In this document: positions 1-12,653 of the stretch, piece by piece | How the letters are laid out: every line of letters begins with the position of its first letter | How positions within the stretch are numbered: the stretch's first letter is position 1 | Assembly (NCBI GenBank): GCA_904066235.2 | Contig: CAJFCV020000006.1 | Coordinates: 8,804,001-8,868,000 of the forward strand | Reading direction: 5' to 3' | Origin: Bursaphelenchus xylophilus | Taxonomy: Eukaryota; Nematoda; Chromadorea; Rhabditida; Aphelenchoididae | Length of the DNA stretch: 64,000 nucleotides | The notes under the pieces: generated by a model | Databases searched by the model: none | What the model saw: the letters and a program-made list of their open reading frames with translations, nothing else | Told to the model about the DNA's origin: nothing | Translations under genes and position numbers: made by a program

Positions 1-271
1 TCACTGAAAATTATCTTTATAGCCTAGCCTAATCAGTTTTCAAACTTTTTTTTGCTGGTCCACCAATTTTTTAATTTGACATTCCGCCTCAATCAATAAT
101 TTCTGTGACATTTCGCAACAACATAAAACTTTATTTTTTTCCAATTCGATCTTTTGCAAGAAAAATTTGTCAAGATTATCATGTAAATCCATCACAATAT
201 TCGATAGTAACCGCAAAAAAATTGCAAAATTCTATGAGTATACTCTGTGATCGACTTTGTTATAAAAAACA
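1..271. other. Upstream flank of the transporter gene
   Basis: No gene is supported here. AT-rich sequence precedes the transporter start. A TATAAAAA string at about 261-268 lies only a few bases before the start codon, too close to act as its TATA box unless the real start is downstream. Confidence 0.5.
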
Positions 272-2468
272 ATGTCTTCTTCTCGATCCTCTGCGGAAAC
301 TCTCTCGGAGAATTTGGTAAGTTGATGTGCATTGCTGATTTCTCCGTTGGGCGTTGTCTTGTGTCTTTGAATGGGGTTTGCCACTCATTTTACCGTTTCA
401 TTATATTATTCATGATAAAATTTGCATGTTTCTTGATCAAACTATCCTTTTTTTGCACTGGATGTTCTTTCATTCGACGTTTCTTATAAGAGTGACTCTG
501 TAAGAGCAGTGTCAGTGTTTTTGATGACTATCTCGGAGGTTTGGACGCCTTATTTTACTCATCAAGATATTAGTATCCAACTTATTCTAGATGGAATCCG
601 AAGCTTATAAAAATCGATTCCGCATCTACTTCTTGGGCTTGGTAATCTCGCTAGCATGCGTATTCACCCCAGCTTTTGCCAATTCGTATATGAATGGCTC
701 GGTGAATACGTTCAAGACATTTCTCAACGAGTCTTTTCAACGGCGAGGTCAAGAGATGAGCCCATCCGCCTATTCCTGGCTCTGGGCGGCCATTCTGAAT
801 ATTTGGTTTCCCAGCTTTCTCCTTGGGCAGTTCCTAAATCCATGGGTGAACGAGAAAATGGGGAGAAAATGTAAGTGGATTACTGTAACATCAAGCACAT
901 TAAAGTAGGAGCCATCGCCTTCAATGTGCTCGCATTTGTGGCGGCTTGTTTGAGATTCACCTCCATCCTGGTTTACTCTCCGGAATTGTTGATAGTTTCC
1001 GCGGCAATGGCGTCAGTCGCGTCGTCGATTACGTACAATTCGATGATCTTGATGTTACAGGTACGAACAGATACAGTGGCGGACCTGATCCATTGGCAAA
1101 AACGTACCATTTTGCATCCGGGAAGTATCAAAAATGCAGCAAAATACCTCCCTCTCCAAGTGAAAAAACTCCGATTTCAAAACCGCTTTTTTGCGAGTCA
1201 AATGACGCTCTCTTCAAAACCGAGTGAGGCATTTTGCCACATTTTTGATACTTCCCGGATGCAAAATGATACGTTTTTTCCTACTGTATCTCAAATTCCT
1301 TATATTTGCTCTCAGGAATGCTCACCAACAAATGTTCGTGGAACGGTTGCCACGATTGCCGAGAATTCGAATGCTTTTGTGAGTCTGGTCGGCATGATTG
1401 TGAGTATGGAGTCGGTGCTGGGATGGGATCTCCGATTGCTCACTGGATTTGCTCTTATTCCTTGTGAGTTCGTATAGCAGCTTACTTGGCCCCTTGAAAT
1501 TTTATTTTTTAAGTTAATCAGTCTTTAGGCCTTTTGGCGATCTTCGTTCTGATTCCTCTTTATGAGACCCCAAAGCACATCTACATGAGAACAAAAGATA
1601 TCGCCCAGACGCACAAAGCGATTTATTTTTATCATGGAGCTTCAACCGATGTCGATAAAGTCATGGAGGAGATGAAACAGGTAGAATGACGAGCTAAACT
1701 AGCCGAAACAGTTTCAAATTACACAGTAATGTCTTGATTTGCAGGAAATAAATGTCGAAAGTTGTGAGGAGTCCTCGTTCAAAGAGATTTTGATGACTCC
1801 GCATCTCCGAAAAGCTCTAATTCTTGGGTGTTTGGCGCTAATTGTAAGTGCCCGTTACTATCAACAAATCAATTTTAATTTTTTTCCAGAACACCCTTGG
1901 GATTTGGCCATTAATGTTGTCCTCGACCGACTTTCTTCAACGCGTCGAGATCCCTCTAGAAATCGCTTCTTGGGCTTCCATGGTTCTGATGTTGGTCTAT
2001 CTTGGCGGAGCGATCGCCGCGTCCTTCGTGATCGAAAGATTTGGCCGTAGACCCGCTCTTCTCTATTGTGGCTCCGCCGGAGTTGTTTGTCTCGTTGGCT
2101 TTGTCGTGTCGGCTCGCTTACACTATTACGTACCGTTTTCAAAGTACCTTTGCGTTCTGTTTGTGCTAATCTACGCGGTAACGTACGGCCTCGGCGTGGG
2201 CACCACGGTATGGTATCTGAATGCGGAATTGGTGCAACAAAGGCATCGCTCGCAAGTGCAAATGATGTGCTCGGTCTTCATCTTCCCGATCGTCTTCTTC
2301 ACCACATTCACATTGTTCCCATTGTACGACGTAATTCAGGAATACGCGTTTCTTTTGTTATACGCCCTTCCGGCTGCCGGATCACTCGTTTACTTGTATC
2401 GGGAATTGCCGGAGACGGGCGGACGGGAAATCCACGAAATTGTGAGGGAATTACGAGGATTATTGTGA
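272..2468 (+). CDS. SLC2/MFS facilitative sugar transporter-like protein
   Basis: Predicted 12-helix major facilitator of the SLC2 (glucose transporter) family, about 485 residues, in the plasma membrane. Inferred exons are 272-316, 591-870, 906-1060, 1316-1463, 1529-1680, 1745-1843 and 1890-2468; every reading phase joins correctly. Exon 1 gives a short Ser-rich leader (MSSSRSS). Exon 2 gives the first helix (LGLVISLACVF) and an N-terminal NEKMGRK loop, matching the family's GRK/GRR loop. Exon 4 has a degenerate loop (ECSPTNVRG), and the next has a YETPKHIY motif like the PESPR/ETPKYL region. The last exon has ERFGRRP and ends in PETGGRE, equivalents of the duplicated loop and the PETKG signature. 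The third intron carries a MITE. The 35-nt intron 871-905 ends in ATTAAAG, a weak acceptor, but splicing is needed to avoid a stop. AATAAA lies at 2550-2555. Substrate is unknown; hexose is an inference from family. Confidence 0.85.
1074..1286. mobile_element. Palindromic Tc1/mariner-type MITE, copy 1
   Basis: A non-coding foldback element of 213 bp inside the transporter's third intron. It begins CAGTGGCGGACCTGATCCA and ends in ...ACTG, with TA on both sides (1072-1073 and 1287-1288), as expected for a Tc1/mariner target duplication. The two halves are imperfect inverted repeats; the stretch CATCCGGGAAGTATCAAAAA recurs inverted near the right end. Related copies lie at 30416, 33068, 40284 and 46824. 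Confidence 0.85.
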
Positions 2469-3425
2469 AGTAATGTGACGAATACAGTGTGATATAGTCT
2501 GGTATGTCGTGATATTGTGAATTATTAATTGAAAAATACGATTATGAAAAATAAATGTGATATCCGCTGACAAAAAAATTCTTTTTTTTATCTGGTTTAC
2601 GCCTAAGCATGGGAAATTCTCGACGTAAATTCATTGAAAAATATTAACTTCAAAACAAACTTTATTAACCATCAAAAATACCGGACCAATGAAATAAAAC
2701 AGGGTTCTGCGGAGGATAAAAGTTTTCGTTCTTTAGGAAGACTCGAGAATTATGCAAATTTGTGGGAAATGAAGTAGTAACAACACACTGGATACCTTTT
2801 CGGGAGGTTTGGATCGGGGTGGATACGCGTTTTGGAGGTTTTCTTGAAAATATGCGGGTATGAACAGGGAATCGACCACGAAAAAATGGGGTCAGAAGTG
2901 TGCACGATTACCGTTATAGGACTTGGAAAATGCAATTTCTGATATGATGTTGTGTTATTGCTCCGAAATAGGCAGTGATCAATGCACACTTCCCGATTCC
3001 GCAAGACTTGATTAGCCGAAAAATAAATGCAAAAATATTGAAATGCGCGGGAAAAGATGCAGATTTCTGGGGGAAAAGAACCTGGGGTACGGGCTTCAAA
3101 TTTTGCCTCAGGCTTATACCCAAACAATCGATTCACCTGAGGGCAAATAAACCAAGTAGACAAAATAAAGTTTCAAAAATGTAAAATAAGACAACACACT
3201 GGTAAAAAAACACAAAAATTCAAGATTCACTGAGGTTCGAAGAGCACGCGGACGGACAAAATAATAGAAATCAAAAAGAAAAAAAAATCAAAAAACTGGA
3301 AAAATGGAGGCACAGGGATACAGAAAGGGATATCACTGGCACATAGAAATCTCTCGGGTGCGGGTGCTGTGGGAAGTCTGGACTAGAGAGACTTTGGTGC
3401 GGCTAGCGAGGGCTAAGGGCGGGCG
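2469..3425. other. Convergent intergenic region
   Basis: The 3' ends of the transporter (+) and POU gene (-) face each other here. The transporter's poly(A) signal is at 2550-2555. On the minus strand the first clear AATAAA (TTTATT at about 2662-2667 on +) would give the POU gene a long 3' UTR. The short open frames on both strands show no recognisable domain. Confidence 0.5.
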
Positions 3426-6400
3426 TTAGATCACTTTCCGAAGCTTTTGCCGGCGATTGCAGAACCAGACACGGACCACCTGAAAAAATAATTCGAATTT
3501 AGTCTTCATCAACTTAAAAAAACTGACTCTAAAAAAGCACAACTCAAAAATTACAACTATTACAAATGCCCTAAGGGTCTATTAATAAACTTCTCGACTC
3601 ACATCGGGATCCAAATCCAATTCCGCGCCAATTTCGGCCATTTTCCCGTGATCTGGCCGGGGATTTTCGATGAAATACGCATCCAAAGCATCCTTTTGGC
3701 GGGTATCTAGATTCGTGCGTTTTCTCCGTTTCTTCAGGGTGGGCAGGCCAAAGGCAGTTTGGACGGCACCTTGGAGGATGGGGGAACAGCGGTCGGGGGA
3801 GAACTGAAATCATTCCAGAATATTATCTTTATTCGAATAAGTAGTAATATTGATCAAAATTATCAAAAAAAAACAATCATTTTGATTGAATATCCGTGCA
3901 AAATCAGCAATTCAGCCAAAGTTCGCTCCTACTTTATCACAAAAAGCGAATTTTTAGATCACATCGCTCGACACCAAATAGAAATTTTCATTATTATTAG
4001 TACTTTCTTCTTTTTTCATACTCATTTTCCACGGATATAACCAACCTTGTTACATCATATTGTAAACACACAAATGTAAGACAACAAGTCAATGAGATAT
4101 ATACAATTCAACGAGGTTTACGAGTAATAACTGCCGGAGAGAAGCTGAGATGCGAGAGCAAAAGCGAATACTGGATGCAATTAGAACGATTTTCATAATC
4201 TGTAAAACTGAAATCTTATTGAACTATAACTCTAAACCTCCTAAAAATTATGAGGATTTCAAATTTGGGACCTTAGACCGAGCCACGCTTATGCCACCGA
4301 GATAGACCGTTTCAACTTCTTGTTTATCTTGAAAATGCTTTACAATACTCTTTACATCTCTCTATAACACCTTCAACCTTTCGCAGTTGCTCTTACAGTC
4401 CCTGACAGGATCTAAAGTGACAAAAAAAGTGTCCAAATGCAGCACTGATGTAATAAAATGCATCTATTTTCTGACCGAAAAGCGTTGTCTCCGTCCAACA
4501 GACAGCTCTCTTCGGCCAGAAAAAAGGTTGCATTTTATTACATCTATGTTGCATTTTGATACTTTTTTGTCACATGATCTTAACCGTAATTCTCAATTTA
4601 TCATCTTGATCTCTTCTCTCGCCAAAAGCCTTCACACTCGGCCAGAAATTAAGGCCCACATCAATGTCCACCTCTTATCTTTACTCATCTCCCACATCAA
4701 CATAGAAAAGATCCTGTACATCGTCAAGGAAGTCTTCTGCCCACAAAATTCCCTGTCCCCTCTCGACGGAATTCCATTCGCTTTCATTCCATTCATTGTG
4801 ATAATTGTCCGCGTCATCCTGCTGTTTCTGCAACGCAACTGCACAAAAGAATGTGCTGTGGTCTTGCCATGGCATTCCGTAATTGTATTGGTTGTTGTTC
4901 CACCAATCATTATTCCAGAAGCTTTTGAAATTATCGTCATATCCAAGGTCCATCTGGACTGGCCTTTCTTGTCCATTCCAATGTGTGGAATTGAAATGTT
5001 TGTTGAAAACATCGTTGCCTTGGGTCTGCAGAGCTCCATCATCGTCATCAACCAAGTCGTAAGCCTCTTCTTTTTTCAAATCGTCTTCATCAAAATTCAC
5101 CATCCAATCGGGTAGATGTTTATCCAAATTTTTGACTCTTTCCGGTTGTTGTAGCTTCGATAACATCTGTTGGGCATGAATCGCAACTGCCACAGACTCC
5201 TCTTCAGTTTCTTTTGTCTTCAAATCGTCCTTTTTATCCGGGGAAATGCATTTTGTAAACCATTTATAGAGTCGTTCAGCCAGATTATTCTTCCTTTCTC
5301 TTTCCGGCACTGGTGAATAAACCACTGGTTCTCCGACCAGTTTGGCGTTGAGTTCGTAGAGGACTTCAGTGACCAATGGCAGAGCATCTTCATCCACGTA
5401 AGGTAAATTTCTGACCGATTCCAAAAAGTTTTCAATATTTTTTCGCTGAGTTTTCTCCAAATCAAGGCTTTTCAATCTTGTCTCTGCCCTCTCTAGGAGT
5501 CGTTTCACATGCTCATTGTCTCTGACATCTTGTCTACTCGGTCTTCTAGAGCTTTCAGCGTTTTTACCAGGCTCTTTATTACCCAAAGCATCTATTTTAT
5601 GACCTTTTACCTCATTTTTGTTGGTCCAAATCGGACTTTCCGGTGATCTCTGATAAATCCTTGCGCTATAACCTACTGGCTTAAAGCTTCCAAGTCTTAA
5701 AGCAGCATTGGGGCTATTTTTGACTCCTACATGAATCTTCTCAGGACCTACTTTAGACGTTATCGTCGGATTCTTGCCAGACTTTTGGCGGAAATTAGAC
5801 TTTTGGCCGAGATTCTCGGCCGCGAAACTAGTAGACGGGACATTACACATATTATACAATGGACTACGGTTAACACCACCATACACCAAAGGACGGACCT
5901 GGCTCGTGTCGACGCTTTGTTCCAGGAGGGCTTTGAGTTGGGCCGCTTCCTCGTCGATGGTCTCATTCGAAGGGGCGGCCAAGGATTCGGCTTCGACGAT
6001 CTCGGTGACCGAGGCGCCTCGCTCGATTGCGGCTTCGGCCTCGTTCATCCATTCCTCCATCAGCGGGCGGAGTTTGCACATGTTTTTGAAGGACAGATTC
6101 AGCGCTTCGAAGCGGGATATCGTGGTCTGCGAGAAGTCGGTGCCATATCTTCGGCCCAGAGCTACTCCGACGTCTCCTTGGGTGAACCCTAAACGACTTG
6201 TTAGATCGCGTTTTATGAAGCAAAATCATCAGAAACATACTTCTTTTTTACCCTGAAGAGTATAATTTTAAGGTTTTTGAACTCCGAAAACTCACCGTGC
6301 TTGATCCGCTGTCTCTTGAAATGCTGTGCAAACTGTTCTAATTCCGCTAATTCCGGATTTGATTCCGCTTTTTGTGCTCGAAGTTGACTGAGGACGGATT

Positions 6401-8745
6401 CTGAAGACTTCATGTGATGGACTGTGTCTCTGGCGCGGCCTGGAGTTGCACGGACAGGTGTTCGAGTTACTGTGATCTGCTCTGGCTTTTCCTGAAAAAT
6501 TATAAAATTTTATATAAAAAATTATATTGTAGTAGGTCAGTGATAGCTCATAAGGTCCAGAAATCAAAAAAAATATCTAGAAAACCAAACCACCAACCTT
6601 TCTGAAGAGATCCAGCCAATTCGTGCTTCCTTGATCCCCGCTTTCCACCTTCGGCTGCTTCATGACCTTCTTATTAGTCGCTGGTTGGGGTTCTTGGCCC
6701 AAAGCGAAGGCGCGATTTGCCAGATCACCAATTGTGGCATTTGGCCACAGGGCCAAAGCGGTCGTGATTTGCTCAGCTGATGACAGTGCCGCTGAAATTG
6801 GAGCACATTACAGTAATTTATAAAATTTCATTAATTTTCCCGCTAATTCGCTCGCAAATTTCGTTGCAAAAGAAGATTTTGGACTCTGCAAATCCTGGTT
6901 AATCTGATTTCTCATGTTTACCCTAGCATTATACTTCTAATTCCTCCATTATCCGCTTCTTTTTCGAGTAAACAACTCTAAAAAGATTCGACTTTTTTTC
7001 CGATCTGCACTAAAAATTCTCAGAAAATTGTGTTTTCACTTGAAATTCGCGCGTTTACATGTCAAATTACTGCTCTGTAAACTGTCAAGTGTTTCCGGGG
7101 AGGCCAATCTAATTAAATTCGAGGGTTGAACGCGTAAATTCGCTTTTTTGGGGGTTAGAAACACACAACCCGACCACTGCAGGAACAAAAGCAACCCGCG
7201 CGGTGCTTTTCGAGAGATTAAAAACGTAAAAAAGGCTTATGGGGAGGGTCGAGGGCGAACATGCGACAGGCTTCGAGTCGGAACTCCGAAACGCAACGAC
7301 AGAATACAAAAAGAAATGGAAGCCCACATATTATATTATACTAGTGGGACAGGTCGCTTCTGATCAATGGGATTACTCACAGCGGGTGACTGGTGTTAAA
7401 GTGCTGTTCTGGTGTTGTGCTTGAGTTCAGAACCCTTACGGGGAGTTGTGAATAGAGGGTCTTAGAACGTCACGAGACGCTACAGCGACCTTTTTTTGGG
7501 TGGGATGGAGTTTAGTATAAGGGATCAGAAAACGGGCTGGTCTTGGGAATTAATTCAAAAAAACCTCATTCTTATTATTCTAGAAGGACTATCAGTCCTC
7601 TAGCTTCTTCTGTTTCAATTCATTGCTCTAATAGACATCTACTTTCTGAGTTACAACCCTTTCCCTCCAACAACTACTTGATGCCAAGTATAATATAACT
7701 TTTTCAACTGTTGACTTACATAGCTTTGCCAGTGTGTTTGGATCAATGGTGGTTGAGTCTTCACTCTCTTCCTTGATCTTTTGAGGTTGTTTTGAGCACG
7801 ATGGGAGGTATTCGTTGAACGATTCGATCAGTTCGGGACATTGCTTTAGAACCTCCGTGAAAGCCACATTATCATCACCGGCTGCGGCGGCTAACAGGAG
7901 TTTTAGCAGGTTGGCGGGGACAGAAACATTTGGGGATCTAAAATTTCTCGCTATTAGGGGGTAATAATATTTTTTTCAAACAAAAAAAAATTAAATTTCA
8001 AGTAATTTTCAAGTAAATTAATGTTTTATATCCTATTTAAATTAACTTACGCCGTTTCATCTCCACTGACAATTCCAGAGTCATTTAGCGACACCGTCGA
8101 CGCATTTCGGCCCATTTTTCTAGCCGGACTGGACGGTAGCTCACCGGTTGCGGCCCTTTTCGTCGGCAAATCTGCTTTCCGCCGATTGTTGGCCTGCGGG
8201 GAAACGGAACGCTTGGCTGAAGAGGCTGGTCGATCCGAGTCCTCGTCGGTCTCCTCCACGTCCGATACGTTCGGGTCCACGACAACGATGCGCTCTCCGT
8301 TCACGAGGACGTGGTCGGCGATGGCTGAAAAAGTGACCAATTACAACACGAAGATGGGTTTCTGGGGAAATGGGTAATGTTTGCAGAGAGAGGAGGGATT
8401 TTGCAAACATTTCCTTGTGGATAACGAGTAAATATTAGGAGAGGGCAGCGCGAAATTTACGGTAATCAAAAAGATATTTCAAAATCAAGGCATAGATGTC
8501 CAGTATAATATCAGAAAAGCTTAAAATTCAAGAAAAAATTAATGAAAACTTGCATTACCTCTTCGCTTCCCTGTGTGATCAATGATGGAGTGTTTCTCAT
8601 CGTCATCCCTATGAATATTGTCCCCGTCTTCATCGTGGGGCAGATCGCTGGCCATGGGATTCTGGGCATCCACGGACTGGCGGTCGCTCTCGTCGGACTC
8701 AAAACTCTGGTTCCGTCTCGAGTCTCGGGCCAAGACAGCCGTCAT
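3426..8745 (-). CDS. ceh-18: POU-homeodomain transcription factor, CEH-18-like
   Basis: Nuclear DNA-binding regulator with a POU-specific domain and a POU homeodomain. Exons (minus strand): 8745-8559, 8324-8051, 7937-7720, 6791-6598, 6491-6296, an exon from 6188, then 3803-3603 and 3479-3426. The POU-specific domain runs from [20 protein letters not shown] (end of exon 5) into [15 protein letters not shown] and [20 protein letters not shown]. The homeodomain starts [20 protein letters not shown] and ends with the POU signature [13 protein letters not shown] short LRKVI tail and stop follow, as expected for CEH-18-type proteins. The 3803 acceptor is phase 0. The best phase-0 donor I see in the POU-specific exon is GAG|GTAAAAGG at 5611, giving about 633 residues and a long linker, but the exon stays open to 4681. 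In C. elegans ceh-18 acts in gonad sheath and oocyte meiotic control; a similar role here is inference. Family assignment is strong; the exact orthologue is moderately sure. Confidence 0.87.
4681..6188 (-). other. POU-specific exon with long open C-terminal extension (possible alternative isoform)
   Basis: This stretch of about 1.5 kb opens with the last two thirds of the POU-specific domain. It then remains in frame for about 450 more codons to a stop at 4683-4681. The extension looks coding. It holds a basic-acidic helical block ([20 protein letters not shown] and following) and a segment including [17 protein letters not shown]. Its end is acidic, Asn/Trp-rich and Tyr-containing ([15 protein letters not shown]). 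If translated to the stop, the product would be about 858 residues, with a POU-specific domain but no homeodomain. Internal phase-0 donors (5611; also GTGAAT near 5100) could instead skip part of it and join the homeodomain exon. A GTAAAG overlaps the stop codon but is in the wrong phase. I do not recognise the extension. Confidence 0.6.
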
Positions 8746-8750
8746 TCACC

Positions 8751-8758
8751 CCTGAAAA
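8751..8758 (-). promoter_or_regulatory. Probable trans-splice or 5'-UTR acceptor of the POU gene
   Basis: On the minus strand CTTTTCAG is followed by GGGTGA and then the ATG at 8745. The TGA is in frame with the ATG, so the ATG is the real start. An acceptor six bases before the start codon is the usual layout for spliced-leader addition in nematodes. A conventional 5'-UTR intron is the alternative. Confidence 0.6.
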
Positions 8759-11700
8759 GGCCTGCATGTCAGAAAATCGAGTAGATCTTGGATATATTTG
8801 AATATTCACGGATTATGCAAAACCTGAGGTAACACACGATAAAACTGAGTTCGCATGATCATAAAAGTAAAAAAACTCAACGTACAGCTCAATAAACTAC
8901 CTAAAAACTTCAAGCCTGTCCTAAATTCGCACGTTTTAGGGATAAAATTGAAAGAAATTTACATCTGATGCCTAAAATAATATAATTTAATCAAAAATAC
9001 TTCAAAATCGTCACTACAAAGTCCCCAATGATCCAAAACCAAACCCAAGGCTATTATCAACAATTTAGAGCGTCCAAAATTCCAATTGAACCAGGTTTAA
9101 AACTCCAAACCAGTGAAAAATGTTCATTTCTTCGCAAAAAATAGAATAATTACCCCAAAATTCGAATAAAATTGAGAAACCAGCTGCCTTTGAGGCAATC
9201 ACATGATTGGAAAAGGTATAAATAAACAAATCAGAAATAAATTAATCACAAAACTCGAGAGGAATATTTCGCGGAATTACCTGAACCCTTATCATTCTTC
9301 CTTTTGTCAAATTCAAATTTCAAAATTAAAGAATGCCTAAAACTCGATGCAAAATTTAGCCTAATCCAATGCAAAGGCCCATAAATCCCCAAGCAAATTA
9401 TTTTAGGCCAAAAAATAAATTTCGCATGCAAATTATAAAATTTCCAGAAAGTCCGTCATCTCGACGAATTTTCGGAAAAAAGCGAGACAGCCAAACATTT
9501 TCGAAACAAAATAAACAAATTTTGTGAGTTTCTGGAAGGTTTATCAAAATTCGACTGTTTCCCTTCGATTCTTTATAAATTTTGGAGAATGAAAATATTA
9601 AACATGACTAGTAGCAGATAATGGCTAATTAAACGGGGATTACAGGAGAAAGTGGGTCTTGAAATTTGAGTGTTTTTAATAAAAATGCATAATTTCGAAA
9701 AGTGGATTAATTTTAGGGAGTGCAAAAGGGAAGACAAACTTTTGAAGCACATTGCAAAAAATCTTTTGTTATTGCACCGTGCGGTAAAAAAAAATGAAAT
9801 TTCGCGCTGTGCAGAAGTAAAATTTTTATAAAGTAATGGTTTATCAAAAGAGGGTACCAAAAGTGGTCAGTACTTTCAGTATGCCCCAATATCCCCAAAA
9901 ATAAAAAAATTGCGATCAAAAGTTATATTACACATGTCATCAAATGTAAATCCTTCCCCAAATCCGCATTATGATCATTCCAGGTTGTAATCTGCGCGAA
10001 TTAGAACTTATCAACGGATATTATATAATTTCGCGACCCCAAAAACCGGTTGACATCACCGCATATGACCTAATTAGCCCCCAATTACCCAAGAAAATGA
10101 CCAGTGTTAAAGTGTAAAGTTCATTGCATTTCCCTGCCCCAAATTGTCTTCATTTTTGACTACCATAGCCGCAGGCATATTCGAGCCCCCATCTCGATGC
10201 CGGAAGCCATCAAAAGAAGACGAATTATCATATCATAAGCTGGAGTCGGGCGATGGAAATTCGCAATCTCGTTTTTTGCGTGGTCGGTGGAAATGAAAAT
10301 ATAAATTCATTCATTCATCGCTTCAAGGCATGGAAATCAGTTTTTTGTGAATCGACGAGAAAAGGGTCAGAAGACGCTGTGGAAGGGGAAGAAGAGCACC
10401 GACGGAAGCAGCAGCGCCTTTGATGAATATTTGTGTTTCTACTATAATATCGACGTCTTCGATTCGTCGATGGAAATATTCTCCGAAATTGATAGTCTAT
10501 GATAATTGAAAGGGAGGGGAGGGGTGCGCGTTAACATATAGACTTGGGGCTCTTCCGTCATCTGACCGCCGCAAGGGCGTATCAATTATAATTTTTGGGG
10601 TGAAGAAATTCACAAATATTCGATTTATGGTCATGGGTGTAGGCTGGGGGAGTAAACCGAGAAGGTTAATTAGGTTGCGGTGATTTGGAAGGGGCTGGGG
10701 ATAGAAGCAACCAAAAAAATGAATAGAAGTCATCAAAAAGGCATTCAGAATTATCTTGGCCAAGAATCGAAAATCTCGTTGGAATAAAAAGACGTATAAA
10801 CCCCATCATTTTGTTCTAGCAACTCTACAAGCCTTACAGTACTACCCCAATTTCCAAAAAACCAAAAAAATCTTTAAAATCATTTCTCAGCCTCATCGAT
10901 CATCCCTCAGCCCGCCCAGCCATCCCTCTTTGCCCAGCCAATAAATTTGCATAACCAAAATTAACCAACCTCCCATTTCCCGAGCCCCAGAGCCCTCTAA
11001 CCTCTCCGCTCTGTATGTAAATTACATATATTTGGGGCCCAGAATTAAGCGGCGGCCCACGAGACCGAAAAAATGGCCAAAAAAACACGAACCGAGATTT
11101 AAATAATTTATGCATGGGCCCGCTGTCACTCAAGCGCACATGATGATTATGATAAAATTTATCAAACCCACCGCCGCCACGAGCTTTATGACCTAAACAA
11201 AGGCGATTCCGAGGCGGGTTTCGCTGCCTTCGGCGCTTCGTTTTTCGAATCGTTTGGAAAATGCAAAAAAATTTCTGCCGGCAAACTGCCATAAATTACT
11301 CCGCTGTAAGACTCGAAGAGAAACTGGGCGTCCACCCAGAGGCGGTTATGGTCGATCGGCGAGATAATGTGATACGAAAAGATTTTGTTTGTTTTAGTGA
11401 TATCAGGCTACGGTAGGGTAATTTAAGGGTTCTAAAGGATCAAGAAAAGAAAAGGTATGTTTGAAGTGACAAATAACAACTTCAAAGTCTTAAAAATGTA
11501 ATACTTTATACTCAATTTTACCAAAGAAAGTTAGAATAAGCCAATGAAAATTCAAAATCAATCCGACAGGGCCTCTCACAACTGGTATCCCACCTGCCCT
11601 TGGGCTCTCCCACCAAAAATCGCGAAATTAAAACGCATTTTTCGGAAATCCCGCGCACGTCATCCTCATTAAAATCGGAGTAATCAAACAAAAAACCGAC

Positions 11701-12634
11701 TAAAAATTCAAATTTTTACACTTTGTCTCGCCTCGCTCGCCCCAAGGAGTGCGCGATAAAATCCCGAATGCAAATATTGGAAAGAAGAGGATGGAGGGGA
11801 CGGAATAAGTGTCTTCCGAGCAAAAATGGGAACTTAATATGCATAATGAAGGGGCCGGCCGGTGATAATAGGCATTGTCTTGATAAGGGCCTGGAGGGGA
11901 GGGTCGAGGGGTCGAGGCTGTAAAATTTGAATGACAATCTGTTTTTTGACAGGATTGGCAACAGTAAAAGATGAAGAAAACCGCATTGATCGAGTCAGAT
12001 TCTGCCATGATCAAGATCAAAATGATGGAGTAGAACTACCAAGGAATATATAGCCCGAGAAAAATCACCAATGCTCACTATGTGTCATCATGATCAAGAT
12101 TATCGACTAAAAATGGCAAATGAGTTGTAATCATTTGCACAAAATTCAAATTCCCCGCGAGAACTTCCAAACTTGAAAACTTGAGAACCAATTTCCAAGA
12201 GCGGCCCATAAATAATTTATGGGAATTGCCATTAGTCCAGCCCAAACTCACAGTAGAATCAAGACCAGGAAATCATTTTTGATTACTTTGGAAGATCCCG
12301 TCCGGATAGTACGAGAAAATACGGCTTAAAAGCGTGTTGTGGGCACGCTCTCAAGCGAGGAGGATAATTTATTCATGGCAATTATTTGTCAGAAGCGGGG
12401 AATTAGAATTTTCGAGCCGCTGGGCTAGCCCGCGCATTCCGGCACCGGGCCAGCGGCGCCGGAAAACTCGTAAAGCCATAAGGCCGGAACCGAATCCTTT
12501 TCGAGGAAATTTAAATTTCATTGCAGAGGAGACGCATGCGGAAAAACGAGACGCAAAAAACAGAAACTGGCCCAAAAGGCCGTATTCAAATTTGTGGAGC
12601 GGCTTGCTCAACCCCCGTCCCCTCCCCCCATTCC

Positions 12635-12653
12635 GCCCCCGGGGCCCGGGGGC
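12635..12653. repeat. GC-only near-palindrome
   Basis: The run GCCCCCGGGGCCCGGGGGC, nearly its own reverse complement, sits in a GC-rich island in otherwise AT-rich DNA. It is flanked by further C-runs and a GCGGCCGC-like string. It could fold strongly; no function can be assigned. Confidence 0.5.

Noticed and set aside
247..489. 80-codon open frame near the left end, as an independent small gene
   Set aside because: Its start overlaps the transporter's first exon in another frame, and the region is explained as exon 1 plus the first intron.
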